A stretch of DNA of 64,000 nt from Terriglobia bacterium (lineage in GTDB: Bacteria > Acidobacteriota > Terriglobia > Terriglobales > Acidobacteriaceae), in contig JAIQFH010000006.1 of NCBI GenBank assembly GCA_020073385.1, forward strand, positions 231,950 to 295,949, written 5' to 3'. The position numbers were made by a program, and so were the translations under genes. Shown here in pieces: positions 8,541 through 16,008 of this stretch. Each line of letters opens with the position of its first letter. Within the stretch, counting starts at the first letter, position 1. A model generated the notes under the pieces. It worked only from the letters and a program-made list of their open reading frames with translations. It was not told where the DNA came from and searched no databases.

Positions 8541-10072
8541 TGCATCCTCTCCGCTGCTGCCCCACCCAGGACCCGCCTTGACGAGGCCACCTTCAATTTC
8601 CCAACAAGCAGATTGCGCAACCTGCGCACGGCGGAGGGGGTTTCCCGGGCGGTGATGCCGCCAAAGCCTAGAATCAGGCCCTGACGCGGCTGTCCCATAT
8701 ACGCGCGGGAGAGAGGCCACAGGGCCAGTTTCTGACGTGCGCCATCCCAGGCAATTTCCTCGTCGCGGAATTTGTCTTGCAACATCACGGTGAGATGCAT
8801 GCCGGCTGCGTCTCCGACGACTTCGGCCATGTCGCCGAGGCTGTTGGTAAGGCTCTCGACCAGGACTTGCCTCAACCCGCCATAGTGAACCCGCATCCTT
8901 CGCAAGTGGCGGGCAAAGTGCCCTTCGTCGATGAAGTCGGCGAGTACCTGCTGATAAAAAGTTGGCGGGCCCAGGTCCATTACTCGACGCATGGTGACAA
9001 AGCGGTCGATCAAATCGGGCGGAACCACGATGTATCCCAGCCGCAACGAAGGAAAAAGAACTTTGCTGAAGGTTCCGATGTAGATGACTCGGGAATTGCT
9101 GTCGAGTCCGTGCAGAGACGGGATCGGCAGGCTCTCGTAACGGTATTCGCTGTCGTAGTCATCCTCGATAATCCATGCGCCCGAGTTTTGCGCCCACTCC
9201 ACCAACTGCAGGCGGCGCGAGGCGCTCATCGTGACTCCCAAGGGGAATTGGTGCGATGGCGTGACAAACGCAGCCCGCGCTTTTCGACACTTCCTGATGC
9301 CGGCCGGAACATCGAGACCCTCGGCGTCCACCGCGATCGCCTCCGGACGGCATCCGTTCAACGTGAAAATGTCCCGGGCCAGGCGATAAGCGGGATCTTC
9401 GATCCACACCCGATCGCCCGGACTGAGGAGAACACGCGTCGTGATCTCGAGTGCCTGCTGCGAACCGTTGACGATCAGGACCTGCTCAGGTTCGCAGCGC
9501 AGCGCACGCGCAGTTCCCACATAATTCGCAATCGCCTGCCGCAGCGCTTTGTGGCCCATCAGGTCGCCGTAACGAAAACATTCGCCGTTGGCGTTTCGCG
9601 ACCGGCGCGCGATCAACGCCGACCAGGTGTGCAACGGGAATTGATCAAAAGCCACCTGTCCCACGCGGAACGGCCCAGGCAGGGCCATCCACGGCAAGTC
9701 TTCCTTGCGTGGAAGGAGCGAACAGCGATTCGAAACCAGACGGGGACCGACGCGGGTTGTTGTGCCCCTTGCACCCATCGGTCCGCTCGACGTCAATTGC
9801 TCGGGAAGGGAGCCGGAAACCACAGTCCCAGCTCCGACCCGGCTCTGCAGATAGCCTTCAGCCAGCAATTGCGCATACGCGTTGAGCACGGGAAACCGGG
9901 AAACCCCCATCTCGAAGGCGAAGACGCGAGTGGAGGGAATTCGCTGCCCCGGACGGAGCCGGCCATCCAGAATGGCCGCGCGGAACGAATTATAGATTTG
10001 CCGGTGCAGAGGCTGGGAGGCTCTGCGATCCACAGCGATCATGGGCAACAAGCCGGAGGCCACGCGCTTCAT
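8525..10072 (-). CDS. MocR/PdxR-type regulator (GntR HTH fused to aminotransferase fold)
   Basis: This 515-residue protein has an N-terminal GntR winged helix (residues 15-85; LHRQIYNSFRAAI, GQRIPSTRVFA) joined to a type I aminotransferase-like domain (about 130-490). The PLP-binding pocket is intact: K337 in GTFSKVLFPSLR is the Schiff-base lysine, and D305 in EDDYDSEY contacts the cofactor. Such proteins bind PLP, and sometimes an amino acid, to switch DNA binding; known targets include pdxST, gab and tau genes, none of which is next to it. A consensus promoter just upstream suggests a leaderless transcript (see 10081-10110). It probably regulates the divergent gene at 10185 or the downstream exporter, but that is inference. 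Confidence 0.92.
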   Translation of the reverse strand: MKRVASGLLPMIAVDRRASQPLHRQIYNSFRAAILDGRLRPGQRIPSTRVFAFEMGVSRFPVLNAYAQLLAEGYLQSRVGAGTVVSGSLPEQLTSSGPMGARGTTTRVGPRLVSNRCSLLPRKEDLPWMALPGPFRVGQVAFDQFPLHTWSALIARRSRNANGECFRYGDLMGHKALRQAIANYVGTARALRCEPEQVLIVNGSQQALEITTRVLLSPGDRVWIEDPAYRLARDIFTLNGCRPEAIAVDAEGLDVPAGIRKCRKARAAFVTPSHQFPLGVTMSASRRLQLVEWAQNSGAWIIEDDYDSEYRYESLPIPSLHGLDSNSRVIYIGTFSKVLFPSLRLGYIVVPPDLIDRFVTMRRVMDLGPPTFYQQVLADFIDEGHFARHLRRMRVHYGGLRQVLVESLTNSLGDMAEVVGDAAGMHLTVMLQDKFRDEEIAWDGARQKLALWPLSRAYMGQPRQGLILGFGGITARETPSAVRRLRNLLVGKLKVASSRRVLGGAAAERMQALSG

Positions 10073-10080
10073 TTTCGCGG

Positions 10081-10110
10081 ATCATAGTGGTCATGCCAAA
10101 AACGTGTCAA
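10081..10110 (-). promoter_or_regulatory. Sigma-70 promoter of the MocR-type gene, probably leaderless
   Basis: Reading leftward there is TTGACA (10110-10105), an 18-base spacer and TATGAT (10086-10081). Only 8 bases separate the -10 box from the start ATG, so transcription should begin at or within about two bases of the ATG. The inverted words GTGGTC (10087-10092, inside the spacer) and GACCAC (10126-10131) could be the operator. Confidence 0.7.
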
Positions 10111-10184
10111 GTGGGTATTGAACGCGACCACTTATGATGGCACTCTCCCCTTAAGCAAGAAACCACGCCATCGGGGAGAGTTCT

Positions 10185-10523
10185 ATGTCGCGGATCCGCC
10201 ATTGCGTGGAGTGTCCCAAATGCTTCACGCGATATGTGATTTCGTTCAGCCCATACCGCAACGGCGCGTACTTGCGGCCCGTGGTGAGTGGGCATTGGGA
10301 TGAGTATATTCTCTACTGTTCCTGCAGTCGGGCGGGTGGGGTCAGCCGCTGGAGGGCGAACGAAGAAATGGCTTGCAGAGTCTCGAACGCAGCCTTTGAG
10401 CGGGGCTACGGAACCTCGGCTGAGATTCGTCCTGTAGGCAAGCCCAGGGATCCCTTGTCCTTTGACGCGTCTCGGTATCTGAACGACTGGAAATCGCAGG
10501 ACCGCCACAAGAGCACATCCTGA
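10185..10523 (+). CDS. Small Cys-rich protein of unknown function
   Basis: This 112-residue protein starts at an ATG with GGGAGAG 6 bases upstream, a good ribosome binding site. It has a zinc-ribbon-like N-terminus: C8 and C11 or C12 in CVECPKC, and a second pair in YCSCS near residue 46. The rest is charged and shows no recognised domain. There is no signal peptide, so it is probably cytoplasmic. It is transcribed divergently from the MocR-type regulator, with about 110 bases between them, and may be under its control. I do not recognise the family; a small metal-binding or nucleic-acid-binding role is a guess. Confidence 0.6.
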   Translation: MSRIRHCVECPKCFTRYVISFSPYRNGAYLRPVVSGHWDEYILYCSCSRAGGVSRWRANEEMACRVSNAAFERGYGTSAEIRPVGKPRDPLSFDASRYLNDWKSQDRHKSTS

Positions 10524-10557
10524 GCAGTTGGCTCGTCCTTGGTTTCTTGGCATCCGC

Positions 10558-11469
10558 ATGCACACAACACTTCTCGCCATATTTCTTGAGATCTCTCGCA
10601 CGGTCGTTTCGATGTGCGCCGCCGGCATCCTGCTGTTCCTGGTTGCGCTGTGGGCTGCGAAAACTGACATCGCGCGGGCCCGCGGCCTCGACAAGGTCGT
10701 AGCCTTAAGCAATTTGTGTTTCGCCGCCCCCTTGGCAGTCTTCGGTGCCCTGCATCTCTCGGACGTAGACTTCGTCATGCCCATCGTGCCCTCGTATATG
10801 CCGTGGCGATTGTTCTGGGGGTATTTCGTCGGATTTGCGCTGCTGGCCGCGTCCTTGAGCATTGCCACAAAAATTCAAGTGCGCTGGTCCGGCCTGCTGC
10901 TCGGGATCATGATGTTTCTTTTCGTGGGGATGTTGGACATCCGGGGAGCTATCGCCCACCCCAGAGATAGATTTGTATGGACGTTTGTCCTCCGCGAAAG
11001 TTCGTTCGCGGCTGGCGGCTGGATTCTTGCCGGAAACGCCCTGCGCGAGCAAGGCCGCGGGCAAGGCAGAAGCAAGCTCATTCTCGTGGGCCGCGTGATA
11101 ATCGCGATCGCCGCCATATTTTATGGCATTGAGCATTTTCTGCACCCAGCGAGCGCGCCCGGAGTCCCGCTCGAAAAACTGATGCCCACGTGGATTCCGG
11201 CCCGCCTGCTCATCGGCTATCTGACGGGCGCAATTCTTCTCGTTGCCGGGATAAGTATTCTGTTGGCCAAGAAAACGCGAATGGCGGCAACGTATCTCGG
11301 TACCTGGATTGTGCTGCTGGTCGTGTTCGTCTACGGCCCGATCCTGATCGCGTCGATGTTAGACCCGAGCACCGCGGTCAAGATCGAGGGGATCAACTAC
11401 TTCTTTGACACGCTGCTGTTCGCCGGAGCGATTCTCGCCCTCGCCAGCGCGACCCCACGCACGGACTGA
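10558..11469 (+). CDS. DoxX-like multi-pass membrane protein
   Basis: This 303-residue integral membrane protein has about eight hydrophobic helices, from MHTTLLAIFLEI through to the last helix ending at FAGAILALASATP. The conserved HL/HF-P pattern (HLSDVDFVMPIVPSYMPWR and HFLHPASAPGVPLEKLMPTWIPAR) occurs once in each half, suggesting an internally duplicated DoxX-like fold. The start is uncertain: a TTG at 10528 would add ten residues, but the ATG at 10558 places the first helix at the N-terminus. Neither has a strong ribosome binding site. Function is unknown; DoxX-type proteins are linked to redox or stress functions in some bacteria. Confidence 0.75.
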   Translation: MHTTLLAIFLEISRTVVSMCAAGILLFLVALWAAKTDIARARGLDKVVALSNLCFAAPLAVFGALHLSDVDFVMPIVPSYMPWRLFWGYFVGFALLAASLSIATKIQVRWSGLLLGIMMFLFVGMLDIRGAIAHPRDRFVWTFVLRESSFAAGGWILAGNALREQGRGQGRSKLILVGRVIIAIAAIFYGIEHFLHPASAPGVPLEKLMPTWIPARLLIGYLTGAILLVAGISILLAKKTRMAATYLGTWIVLLVVFVYGPILIASMLDPSTAVKIEGINYFFDTLLFAGAILALASATPRTD

Positions 11470-11615
11470 AATGCGCCTGGTTGCGCCCACGTATTCTCCA
11501 AGCATGGTTATTTCGTAACTTGCTTGACGTATCGCGGCAACCCTCCAAGCCCCTCAATGAGCGCTAACGCCTGATAACGTCAGCCGTCTTGAAGTGAAGA
11601 AGCTGATTTAGGACT

Positions 11616-12200
11616 CTATTTCACGGTCTGAGCCAGATCACCCGTGGTCAACACATACATTATGTAGCGATATATCTTCACCGTGTGCTGCTTGCAGACC
11701 AATGTAACCACTCCATCGCTTGTACGCTCGCTGTCTACGTCCTTCATCTTTTCCCAAGGTTCCGCGGTCGCGAGATGCGACACCTCCGGAGCGGAACTCT
11801 TCCCCGGCTGCAAGTACTGAGGTTCCGGGATGCGGGGGGAAAACCTGTCACTCAGGAAGACCTTGACCCGTGCTGATCCGTTTTCCCAACTCACTGAATC
11901 CATCCGCAGGCTCAGTCTCGATGCCTGATTCTTCGTCCTAGCTTGAGACACTACAATTTCCCCCGAGAACTTTGCATTTTGTGGCACAACGATTCCATTG
12001 AGTAGGGTAGCCATCGACAGTTTGGCTTGAACTGTCGTTCCGACGGGCGTCTTCCCCGCTGTCACGCTCCTCTGGAAGACCACGGGGAACTCTTGCGCTC
12101 CGCTGACTGGCGCCGCCATCCTAGGCTGTTGTTGGCCCGAGGAACCGGATGAACAAGCGACAATTATCATCAAGCTCGCCACGAGTACTCTTGCCAACAT
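11616..12200 (-). CDS. Putative lipoprotein of unknown function
   Basis: This 194-residue protein starts after an excellent AGGAGGT ribosome binding site. It has a lipoprotein-type signal, MLARVLVASLMIIVAC, with the lipobox IVAC at residues 13-16, so it should be lipid-anchored in the envelope. The mature part contains VGTTVQAKLSMATLLNGIVVPQ and VVSQARTKNQASRLSLRMDSV, resembling proteins with an extended beta sheet in which resistant surface polymers or conjugation TraB/TrbI-like pieces also occur, but I cannot name a family. No operon partner is visible. Confidence is high that it is a gene and low for function. Confidence 0.75.
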   Translation of the reverse strand: MLARVLVASLMIIVACSSGSSGQQQPRMAAPVSGAQEFPVVFQRSVTAGKTPVGTTVQAKLSMATLLNGIVVPQNAKFSGEIVVSQARTKNQASRLSLRMDSVSWENGSARVKVFLSDRFSPRIPEPQYLQPGKSSAPEVSHLATAEPWEKMKDVDSERTSDGVVTLVCKQHTVKIYRYIMYVLTTGDLAQTVK

Positions 12201-12270
12201 GATTTCGACCTCCTGTTATTGATTTTCTCATGCGGGATAGGAAGGGTGGTCAGAAGCGGTGATCCACGAC

Positions 12271-12295
12271 TGGCGAAAAATCGCCATTACACTCA
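12271..12295. repeat. Copy 1 of a 25-bp repeat matching the start of the gene at 12323-12826
   Basis: TGGCGAAAAATCGCCA followed by TTACACTCA matches 12801-12825 at 23 of 25 bases and lies exactly 530 bases from it. On the minus strand it again reads ATGGCGATTTTTCGCCA (M-A-I-F-R-Q), but the frame ends after 19 codons. It looks like a remnant of a duplicated gene start. The core is also a TGGCGA/TCGCCA hairpin. Confidence 0.75.
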
Positions 12296-12322
12296 CCGTC
12301 CGGCGTCGCAGGACTTGCGCGA

Positions 12323-12826
12323 TCAACTCGAATTACGAAGATTGGGATAGGGATCATCTAACGTTGCTCGACGCCAGCAACTGAGCGAAGCCCGTTGCTC
12401 GGCCTCGGTGAGATCAAATGAACCAACCTGGGTCTTAAGCCATGACACATCGTGCCACGCTCCTGCTGGCTCAGGAGCGACCTTCGAGTTCGTCTCTTTC
12501 GCCAAGAACCACGCCACCCGAGCGGCCAATTCCGGTATTGGAGAATCAACTTGGAGAATGAGAGGGTGTTCCGAGAACGGTCCGACTTCGACAATTTCAT
12601 GCTCGCACTCCCGATTCTGGGCATAGAGGCACGTCCAATCTCGACTCGCGGGATTGTGCGAATTGCCGTCCGTATCTACGTTATGAGAGTCTCCCCACAG
12701 AAACGTGATTACGAGGCGAAAGTCGGGACGGGGGCCTTCTGGTTGAACAAAGAATCGTGGCACTTGAAACTCCCGTTGGGATCGTATCATCGACGATAGT
12801 TGGCGAAAAATCGCCATATCACTCAT
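12323..12826 (-). CDS. Hypothetical protein
   Basis: This reading frame gives 167 residues from MSDMAIFRQL. I do not recognise it. It reads as a real, soluble, mixed-charge protein with regions such as FRLVITFLWGDSHN, ECEHEIVEVGPFSEHPLIL and PELAARVAWFLAKETNS, and no signal peptide or membrane helix. The start is uncertain: the ATG at 12817 (MAIFRQ) is also possible, and neither has a Shine-Dalgarno sequence; the frame stays open upstream to 12907. The start region is duplicated 530 bases downstream. It ends 123 bases before the lipoprotein gene on the same strand. The frame could be a recently acquired or decaying gene. Confidence 0.5.
   Translation of the reverse strand: MSDMAIFRQLSSMIRSQREFQVPRFFVQPEGPRPDFRLVITFLWGDSHNVDTDGNSHNPASRDWTCLYAQNRECEHEIVEVGPFSEHPLILQVDSPIPELAARVAWFLAKETNSKVAPEPAGAWHDVSWLKTQVGSFDLTEAEQRASLSCWRRATLDDPYPNLRNSS
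12801..12825. repeat. Copy 2 of the 25-bp repeat (coding, at the start of the hypothetical gene)
   Basis: This copy contains the ATG at 12817 and codes for M-A-I-F-R-Q on the minus strand. It pairs with the copy at 12271-12295. Confidence 0.75.
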
Positions 12827-12913
12827 CACGGGCAGCAAAACAGTTTCTTCGTGCTCGCTTGTGCTGCGGCCTGGGCAGAAGAATACCCTGGACCGGATAC
12901 GATCCAACGCCTG

Positions 12914-13903
12914 TTAAAGATGTTTAGGGACGCTTCCGAATGGCTTTGCCAAAAGGGGCCGCGACTCTATGCCTGCCGGAGTGTAGTGTCGCGCCACCTC
13001 CGACGCATATCGCATTCCAACCGCCTGGTGGGCCGACAACCATTCGCTCAATCGAGTCGATCCCGCAGTCGGCCCTTCCGGCGCCAGCAGGTTGCCCATC
13101 AGCCCGCGATACTCCTCCCACGTAAGCACCACGTCACCCACCAACCATCCCGCCACCAGAGTCGCAAGATAGGCCAAACCGGCCGGCACATGGACGAAGC
13201 GCACCGACCGTCCAATCGAGCGCGCGATCAGCCTGACTAACTCGTCGAACGTATACGTTTCCGGACCCACCGCATCAATCACCGCATTGCCAGTCGCGTC
13301 CACAGCTTCAGCCATGATCCGCGCCATGTCTTCCACATAAATCGGTCGAATCCGATACCGGCCATCTCCCGGTATTCCGAACACCGGAAATCGCCGTACG
13401 AACCACGCGATGTTATTAATGAGTATGTCTTCCTCTCCAAATATCACCGTCGGCCGCACAATCGTGTACGAAAGCCCGGAGTCGATCACGGCCTGCTCCA
13501 GTTCCGCCTTCCCGCGGTAATAAGCGAGCGGAGACTCCGCCGACGGATTCGCGATGCTTACATGCACAATGCGCCCGACTCCCGCATCCTTCGCCGCTTC
13601 AATCAACGTCCGCGTATTCCGCACCGCCGTCTCGAACGTCAACTCTCCGCGGGGAAATCGAACCCAATAGGTATTGATCAGCGTAGATGTGCCGAGAAGC
13701 GTCTTTCTGAGTTGGTCAGGACGATCGAAGTCATAGGGAAAAACCCCCACAGCCTGACCGAAAGGATTCTCGCGCCCAGGATGCCCCGTGAGAGTACGTA
13801 CCCGATATCCCCGGTCCAGCAGAAGTTGCGCAACGTACTTCCCGGTGTAACTGAACGCGCCGGTTATCGTGACTGTCCCCCGCCCGGCCTTCTCGTCGTG
13901 CAT
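12914..13903 (-). CDS. NAD(P)-binding NmrA/atypical SDR family protein
   Basis: This 329-residue protein has an N-terminal Rossmann fold with the dinucleotide motif TITGAFSYTGKYVAQ (residues 12-26), a VHVSIANPSAESPLAYYRGKAELE stretch carrying the YxxxK-like pattern of atypical SDRs, and a C-terminal substrate lobe. It resembles the NDUFA9/complex I-associated and NmrA-like groups. The start has AGGAG 10 bases upstream. It is probably a cytoplasmic NAD(P)-dependent reductase, epimerase or redox sensor; the substrate cannot be told. The hypothetical gene follows on the same strand. A repeat-rich spacer separates it from the tetR gene behind. Confidence 0.85.
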   Translation of the reverse strand: MHDEKAGRGTVTITGAFSYTGKYVAQLLLDRGYRVRTLTGHPGRENPFGQAVGVFPYDFDRPDQLRKTLLGTSTLINTYWVRFPRGELTFETAVRNTRTLIEAAKDAGVGRIVHVSIANPSAESPLAYYRGKAELEQAVIDSGLSYTIVRPTVIFGEEDILINNIAWFVRRFPVFGIPGDGRYRIRPIYVEDMARIMAEAVDATGNAVIDAVGPETYTFDELVRLIARSIGRSVRFVHVPAGLAYLATLVAGWLVGDVVLTWEEYRGLMGNLLAPEGPTAGSTRLSEWLSAHQAVGMRYASEVARHYTPAGIESRPLLAKPFGSVPKHL

Positions 13904-13943
13904 CGGTAAACTCCTATGCCGTACGTCTCACGCGATGTCTTGT

Positions 13944-14008
13944 CATGCTGAGCGAAGCGGGAACGAGAGCAACGCGATCGTTCCCGCGCAGTCGAAGCAT
14001 CCCTACCA
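13944..14008. repeat. GTCATGCTGAG-type dispersed element, one-ended copy
   Basis: GTCATGCTGAGCGAAGCG and, after a GGGAACGA/TCGTTCCC hairpin, GTCGAAGCATCCC match the ends of the GTCATCCTGAG elements at 51446 and 57576. The second inverted end is missing here. Confidence 0.6.
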
Positions 14009-14052
14009 TCTTCGAAGAGGTTAGCTTGAGAGTTCTGATCCTGTTTTGAAAG

Positions 14053-14072
14053 GGCGCGGCTTCAGCCGCGCC
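14053..14072. repeat. REP hairpin (GGCGCGGCTTCAGCCGCGCC)
   Basis: A perfect 8-base stem with a TTCA loop overlaps the region just after the tetR stop. Near-identical units, each preceded by TTTGAAAGG, occur at 58968-58990 and inside the MITE-like element at about 62718-62755. Confidence 0.75.
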
Positions 14073-14079
14073 GTCAGGT

Positions 14080-14763
14080 CTACCCGCTCGCCGCCTCCAC
14101 CAATTCCAGTGCCGTTTTCCGCAGAGGCTTCATCAGCGGTAACGACGAAATCCTAAGCAGATTCACCAACAAGCTCAGACTCTTCTCCATCAACCGCTGC
14201 GTCCGCTCCTGATCCGGCGAGTGGTCGTAAAGCCAGAACATGATCAGCGCCATCTGGTACAGCCAGAGCAGATAAGGCAACCGAGGCTTCAGATCAGCCG
14301 GAATCTTCACGTCGCCGCCTTCGATCGCCACCCTCATCTGTTCCACCGCGGCATCGCGAATGAGCCGCGACTCTTCGCTGAACGGCGAAAGCGGATCGGC
14401 CCCATCCGGCGCGTGCCGGAACAGGGCAGCGCAGAACTTGCGATTCGGCGCCAGCAGCGTCAGCCGTTGATCGAGCACCGCCCGAATCCGCTCTTTCAGC
14501 TTCTTCTTCTCCGCGAGCGCTCCGCCCACCAGCGGCGTGCTGGTCTCCTGCATCTCACGATAGAACGCCAGCACGATGGCGTCTTTGGAAGAGTAGTAGT
14601 AATAAGCTCCGCCCAGAGCCACGCCGGCCTTGGCCGCGATGTCGCGCATGGTCGTCTCTTCGAATCCCTTTTCGCGAAACATCTGCATCGCGGCTTCGTA
14701 AATCTTGCGGCGCGTATCTTCGGCGCGCGACGTAACTCTGGGCTTGATCGTTGTGTTGGTCAT
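14080..14763 (-). CDS. TetR family transcriptional regulator
   Basis: This 227-residue protein has a TetR HTH at residues 15-62 (TRRKIYEAAMQMFREKGFEE, TTMRDIAAKAGVALGGAYYYY) and an all-helical ligand-binding domain. The start at 14763 is set by the ATGA overlap with the DCC1-like gene upstream, so the two are translationally coupled; a longer frame begins further up but lies inside that gene. It is the last gene of a three-gene unit whose promoter carries two identical TTGAAC-N2-GTTCAA palindromes, and it is the obvious candidate to bind them and repress its own operon. The inducer is unknown; fatty-acid or sterol-like acyl ligands are common in this family. Confidence 0.92.
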   Translation of the reverse strand: MTNTTIKPRVTSRAEDTRRKIYEAAMQMFREKGFEETTMRDIAAKAGVALGGAYYYYSSKDAIVLAFYREMQETSTPLVGGALAEKKKLKERIRAVLDQRLTLLAPNRKFCAALFRHAPDGADPLSPFSEESRLIRDAAVEQMRVAIEGGDVKIPADLKPRLPYLLWLYQMALIMFWLYDHSPDQERTQRLMEKSLSLLVNLLRISSLPLMKPLRKTALELVEAASG

Positions 14764-15224
14764 AGTAAGTATTCCCGAACAGTCGACACCGGCGCGTTGC
14801 CCGCTGGCAGGGCACAAGGCTCAAGTTCAACCCGTCGCAGTTCGCCGGCAATCGCTTCCGGATCCTCCGCGCTCAGCATCTTCGAAAGCCAGTGCCGGTT
14901 CTTCGAGAGCGCCGCAAAGGCCTGCCGCGCCAGCGGCATCAGCAACGGATGCGTCAGCCGCGCCGCCCACTCGCGATATTCCACCATGGCATACATCACC
15001 ATGATCCATGCCCGGTCGTTCAAATACACAGCCCCTTCATCGCTGATCACCGCGAGATCCTCGTTTGTCGCGATGCGATCCAGTTCCGGAAACAGCCGCT
15101 TGGCTTTCTCCGACCCTTGCTCCACCACCGCCAGCCCGATCCACGACCGTTGCGCCAGGATCCAGTTCTTCAACCGGCAACAAAGTTCGCACCTCGGATC
15201 GTAAAGCACATAAAGTTTTTCCAT
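14760..15224 (-). CDS. DCC1-like thiol-disulfide oxidoreductase family protein
   Basis: This 154-residue protein begins MEKLYVLYDPRCELCCRLKNW, with the DxxCxxC motif of the DCC family (D9, C12, C15) that forms a thioredoxin-like active site. A perfect GGAGG lies 8 bases before the chosen ATG. A longer frame would add an acidic stretch (TTENAEERAEDAEE) that is only the translation of the CTCTGTG-type repeat upstream, so I reject it. Its stop overlaps the tetR start (ATGA). The cellular role of DCC proteins is poorly known; a redox role is assumed from the CxxC. The operon with a membrane protein and TetR suggests an inducible envelope or detoxification function. Confidence 0.88.
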   Translation of the reverse strand: MEKLYVLYDPRCELCCRLKNWILAQRSWIGLAVVEQGSEKAKRLFPELDRIATNEDLAVISDEGAVYLNDRAWIMVMYAMVEYREWAARLTHPLLMPLARQAFAALSKNRHWLSKMLSAEDPEAIAGELRRVELEPCALPAGNAPVSTVREYLL

Positions 15225-15244
15225 GATGCGACCTCCTTTCGCTT

Positions 15245-15284
15245 CCTCTGCGTCCTCCGCGCGTTCCTCTGCGTTCTCTGTGGT
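15245..15284. repeat. CTCTGCG/CTCTGTG multi-box repeat (variant)
   Basis: The boxes CTCTGCG, CTCCGCG, CTCTGCG and CTCTGTG follow each other and end in GT. This is a variant of the three-box element found at 15960, 18312, 19860, 25290 and 62577. It lies directly 5' of the DCC1-like gene. Confidence 0.65.
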
Positions 15285-15343
15285 CAAGCTTTACGAAGCG
15301 CGGATTACTAACGACTCCTGCGGCGGGAAGAGATGACCCATTT

Positions 15344-15772
15344 TCACCGCGGGATCGCGACGTTCAACCTGGCATCCGGCGCCACGGGCGGTGGCGGCAT
15401 CACCGGCGGCCGCGGCACCCGCGCGCTCCGCCGGATGCGCGAGAAGACGTAGAGATTGAAGAAGTGCATCCCGCCGAGAATCAGCAGCACCATCCCCATC
15501 TTGTCGCTCAGCAACTCGATCGCGGACCGTGAATTATTGATCACCTCCGCCGTCTTCAGTGCCAGCGACACGAATCCGATATTGATCAGATAGAACCCCA
15601 CCACCAGCAAATGATTCACCGAGTCGGCCAGTTCCCGATCGCCATGAAAAGCGTCCACCAGGAAGATTGCCCCGCGCTTGTACAGTGTGCGTGCCACCCA
15701 GATCGTCAGCGCGACGCTGATCAACAGGTACGTCAGGTACGTGACCACGATGATGTTGTTGGCTGTATTCAT
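15344..15772 (-). CDS. Small inner-membrane protein of unknown function
   Basis: This 142-residue protein has three clear transmembrane helices (about residues 6-27, 52-74 and 88-110) and a proline-rich C-terminal tail (RVPRPPVMPPPPVAPDARL) that probably lies in the cytoplasm. GGGAG lies 6 bases before the ATG. It is the first gene of the operon with the DCC1-like protein and TetR, although a 119-base gap with a repeat precedes the second gene. The promoter is described at 15814-15842. I do not recognise the family. If the TetR is a repressor, this membrane protein is its most tightly controlled target. Confidence 0.75.
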   Translation of the reverse strand: MNTANNIIVVTYLTYLLISVALTIWVARTLYKRGAIFLVDAFHGDRELADSVNHLLVVGFYLINIGFVSLALKTAEVINNSRSAIELLSDKMGMVLLILGGMHFFNLYVFSRIRRSARVPRPPVMPPPPVAPDARLNVAIPR

Positions 15773-15795
15773 AATCTCCCTCCCCCAAAGGGATA

Positions 15796-15809
15796 TTGAA
15801 CGTGTTCAA
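15796..15809. promoter_or_regulatory. Operator palindrome O1 for the TetR operon
   Basis: TTGAACGTGTTCAA is an inverted repeat (TTGAAC, 2 bases, GTTCAA). It sits just downstream of the -10 box of the 15772 gene, over the likely transcription start. It fits the pattern TNNAACNNGTTNNA known for the TetR-family regulator KstR. An identical copy lies at 15851-15864. Confidence 0.8.
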
Positions 15810-15813
15810 AATC

Positions 15814-15842
15814 ACTGTAGGCCCGCGCCAATGGCCTGTCAA
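15814..15842 (-). promoter_or_regulatory. Sigma-70 promoter between two TetR operators
   Basis: Reading leftward there is TTGACA (15842-15837), a 17-base spacer and TACAGT (15819-15814). The consensus -35 and ideal spacing make this a strong candidate. The palindromes lie 8 bases upstream of the -35 and 4 bases downstream of the -10, so a bound regulator would bracket RNA polymerase. Confidence 0.8.
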
Positions 15843-15850
15843 TAGAAAAA

Positions 15851-15864
15851 TTGAACGTGTTCAA
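15851..15864. promoter_or_regulatory. Operator palindrome O2 for the TetR operon
   Basis: This is a base-for-base copy of the palindrome at 15796-15809, 55 bases away centre to centre (about five helical turns), so both would lie on the same face of the DNA. Confidence 0.8.
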
Positions 15865-15959
15865 CTATCTGCTTTCCCAGTAACTTGGCAACGCGATACT
15901 ACGATGTCGCCCACACTGTCGGTTATTCCGGGAAACGCGCGGACGCATCCAGCGTCCTA

Positions 15960-15988
15960 CTCTGTGTACCCCTGTGTCCCCTGTGGTG
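15960..15988. repeat. Three-box CTCTGTG element, copy A
   Basis: Boxes CTCTGTG (15960), CCCTGTG (15970) and CCCTGTG (15979) are spaced 10 and 9 bases and end in GTG. They lie between the 3' end of the Gfo/Idh/MocA gene and the TetR operon promoter. Confidence 0.75.
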
Positions 15989-16008
15989 AATTGTTTTTTG
16001 CCGAGCTC

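Noticed and set aside
8777..10087. A 436-codon open frame on the plus strand opposite the MocR-type gene
   Set aside because: Its translation has no recognisable motif and it covers a regulator with intact PLP and HTH motifs.
15225..15287. Longer N-terminus for the DCC1-like protein
   Set aside because: It translates the CTCTGTG-type repeat into an acidic tail; GGAGG precedes the internal ATG at 15224.
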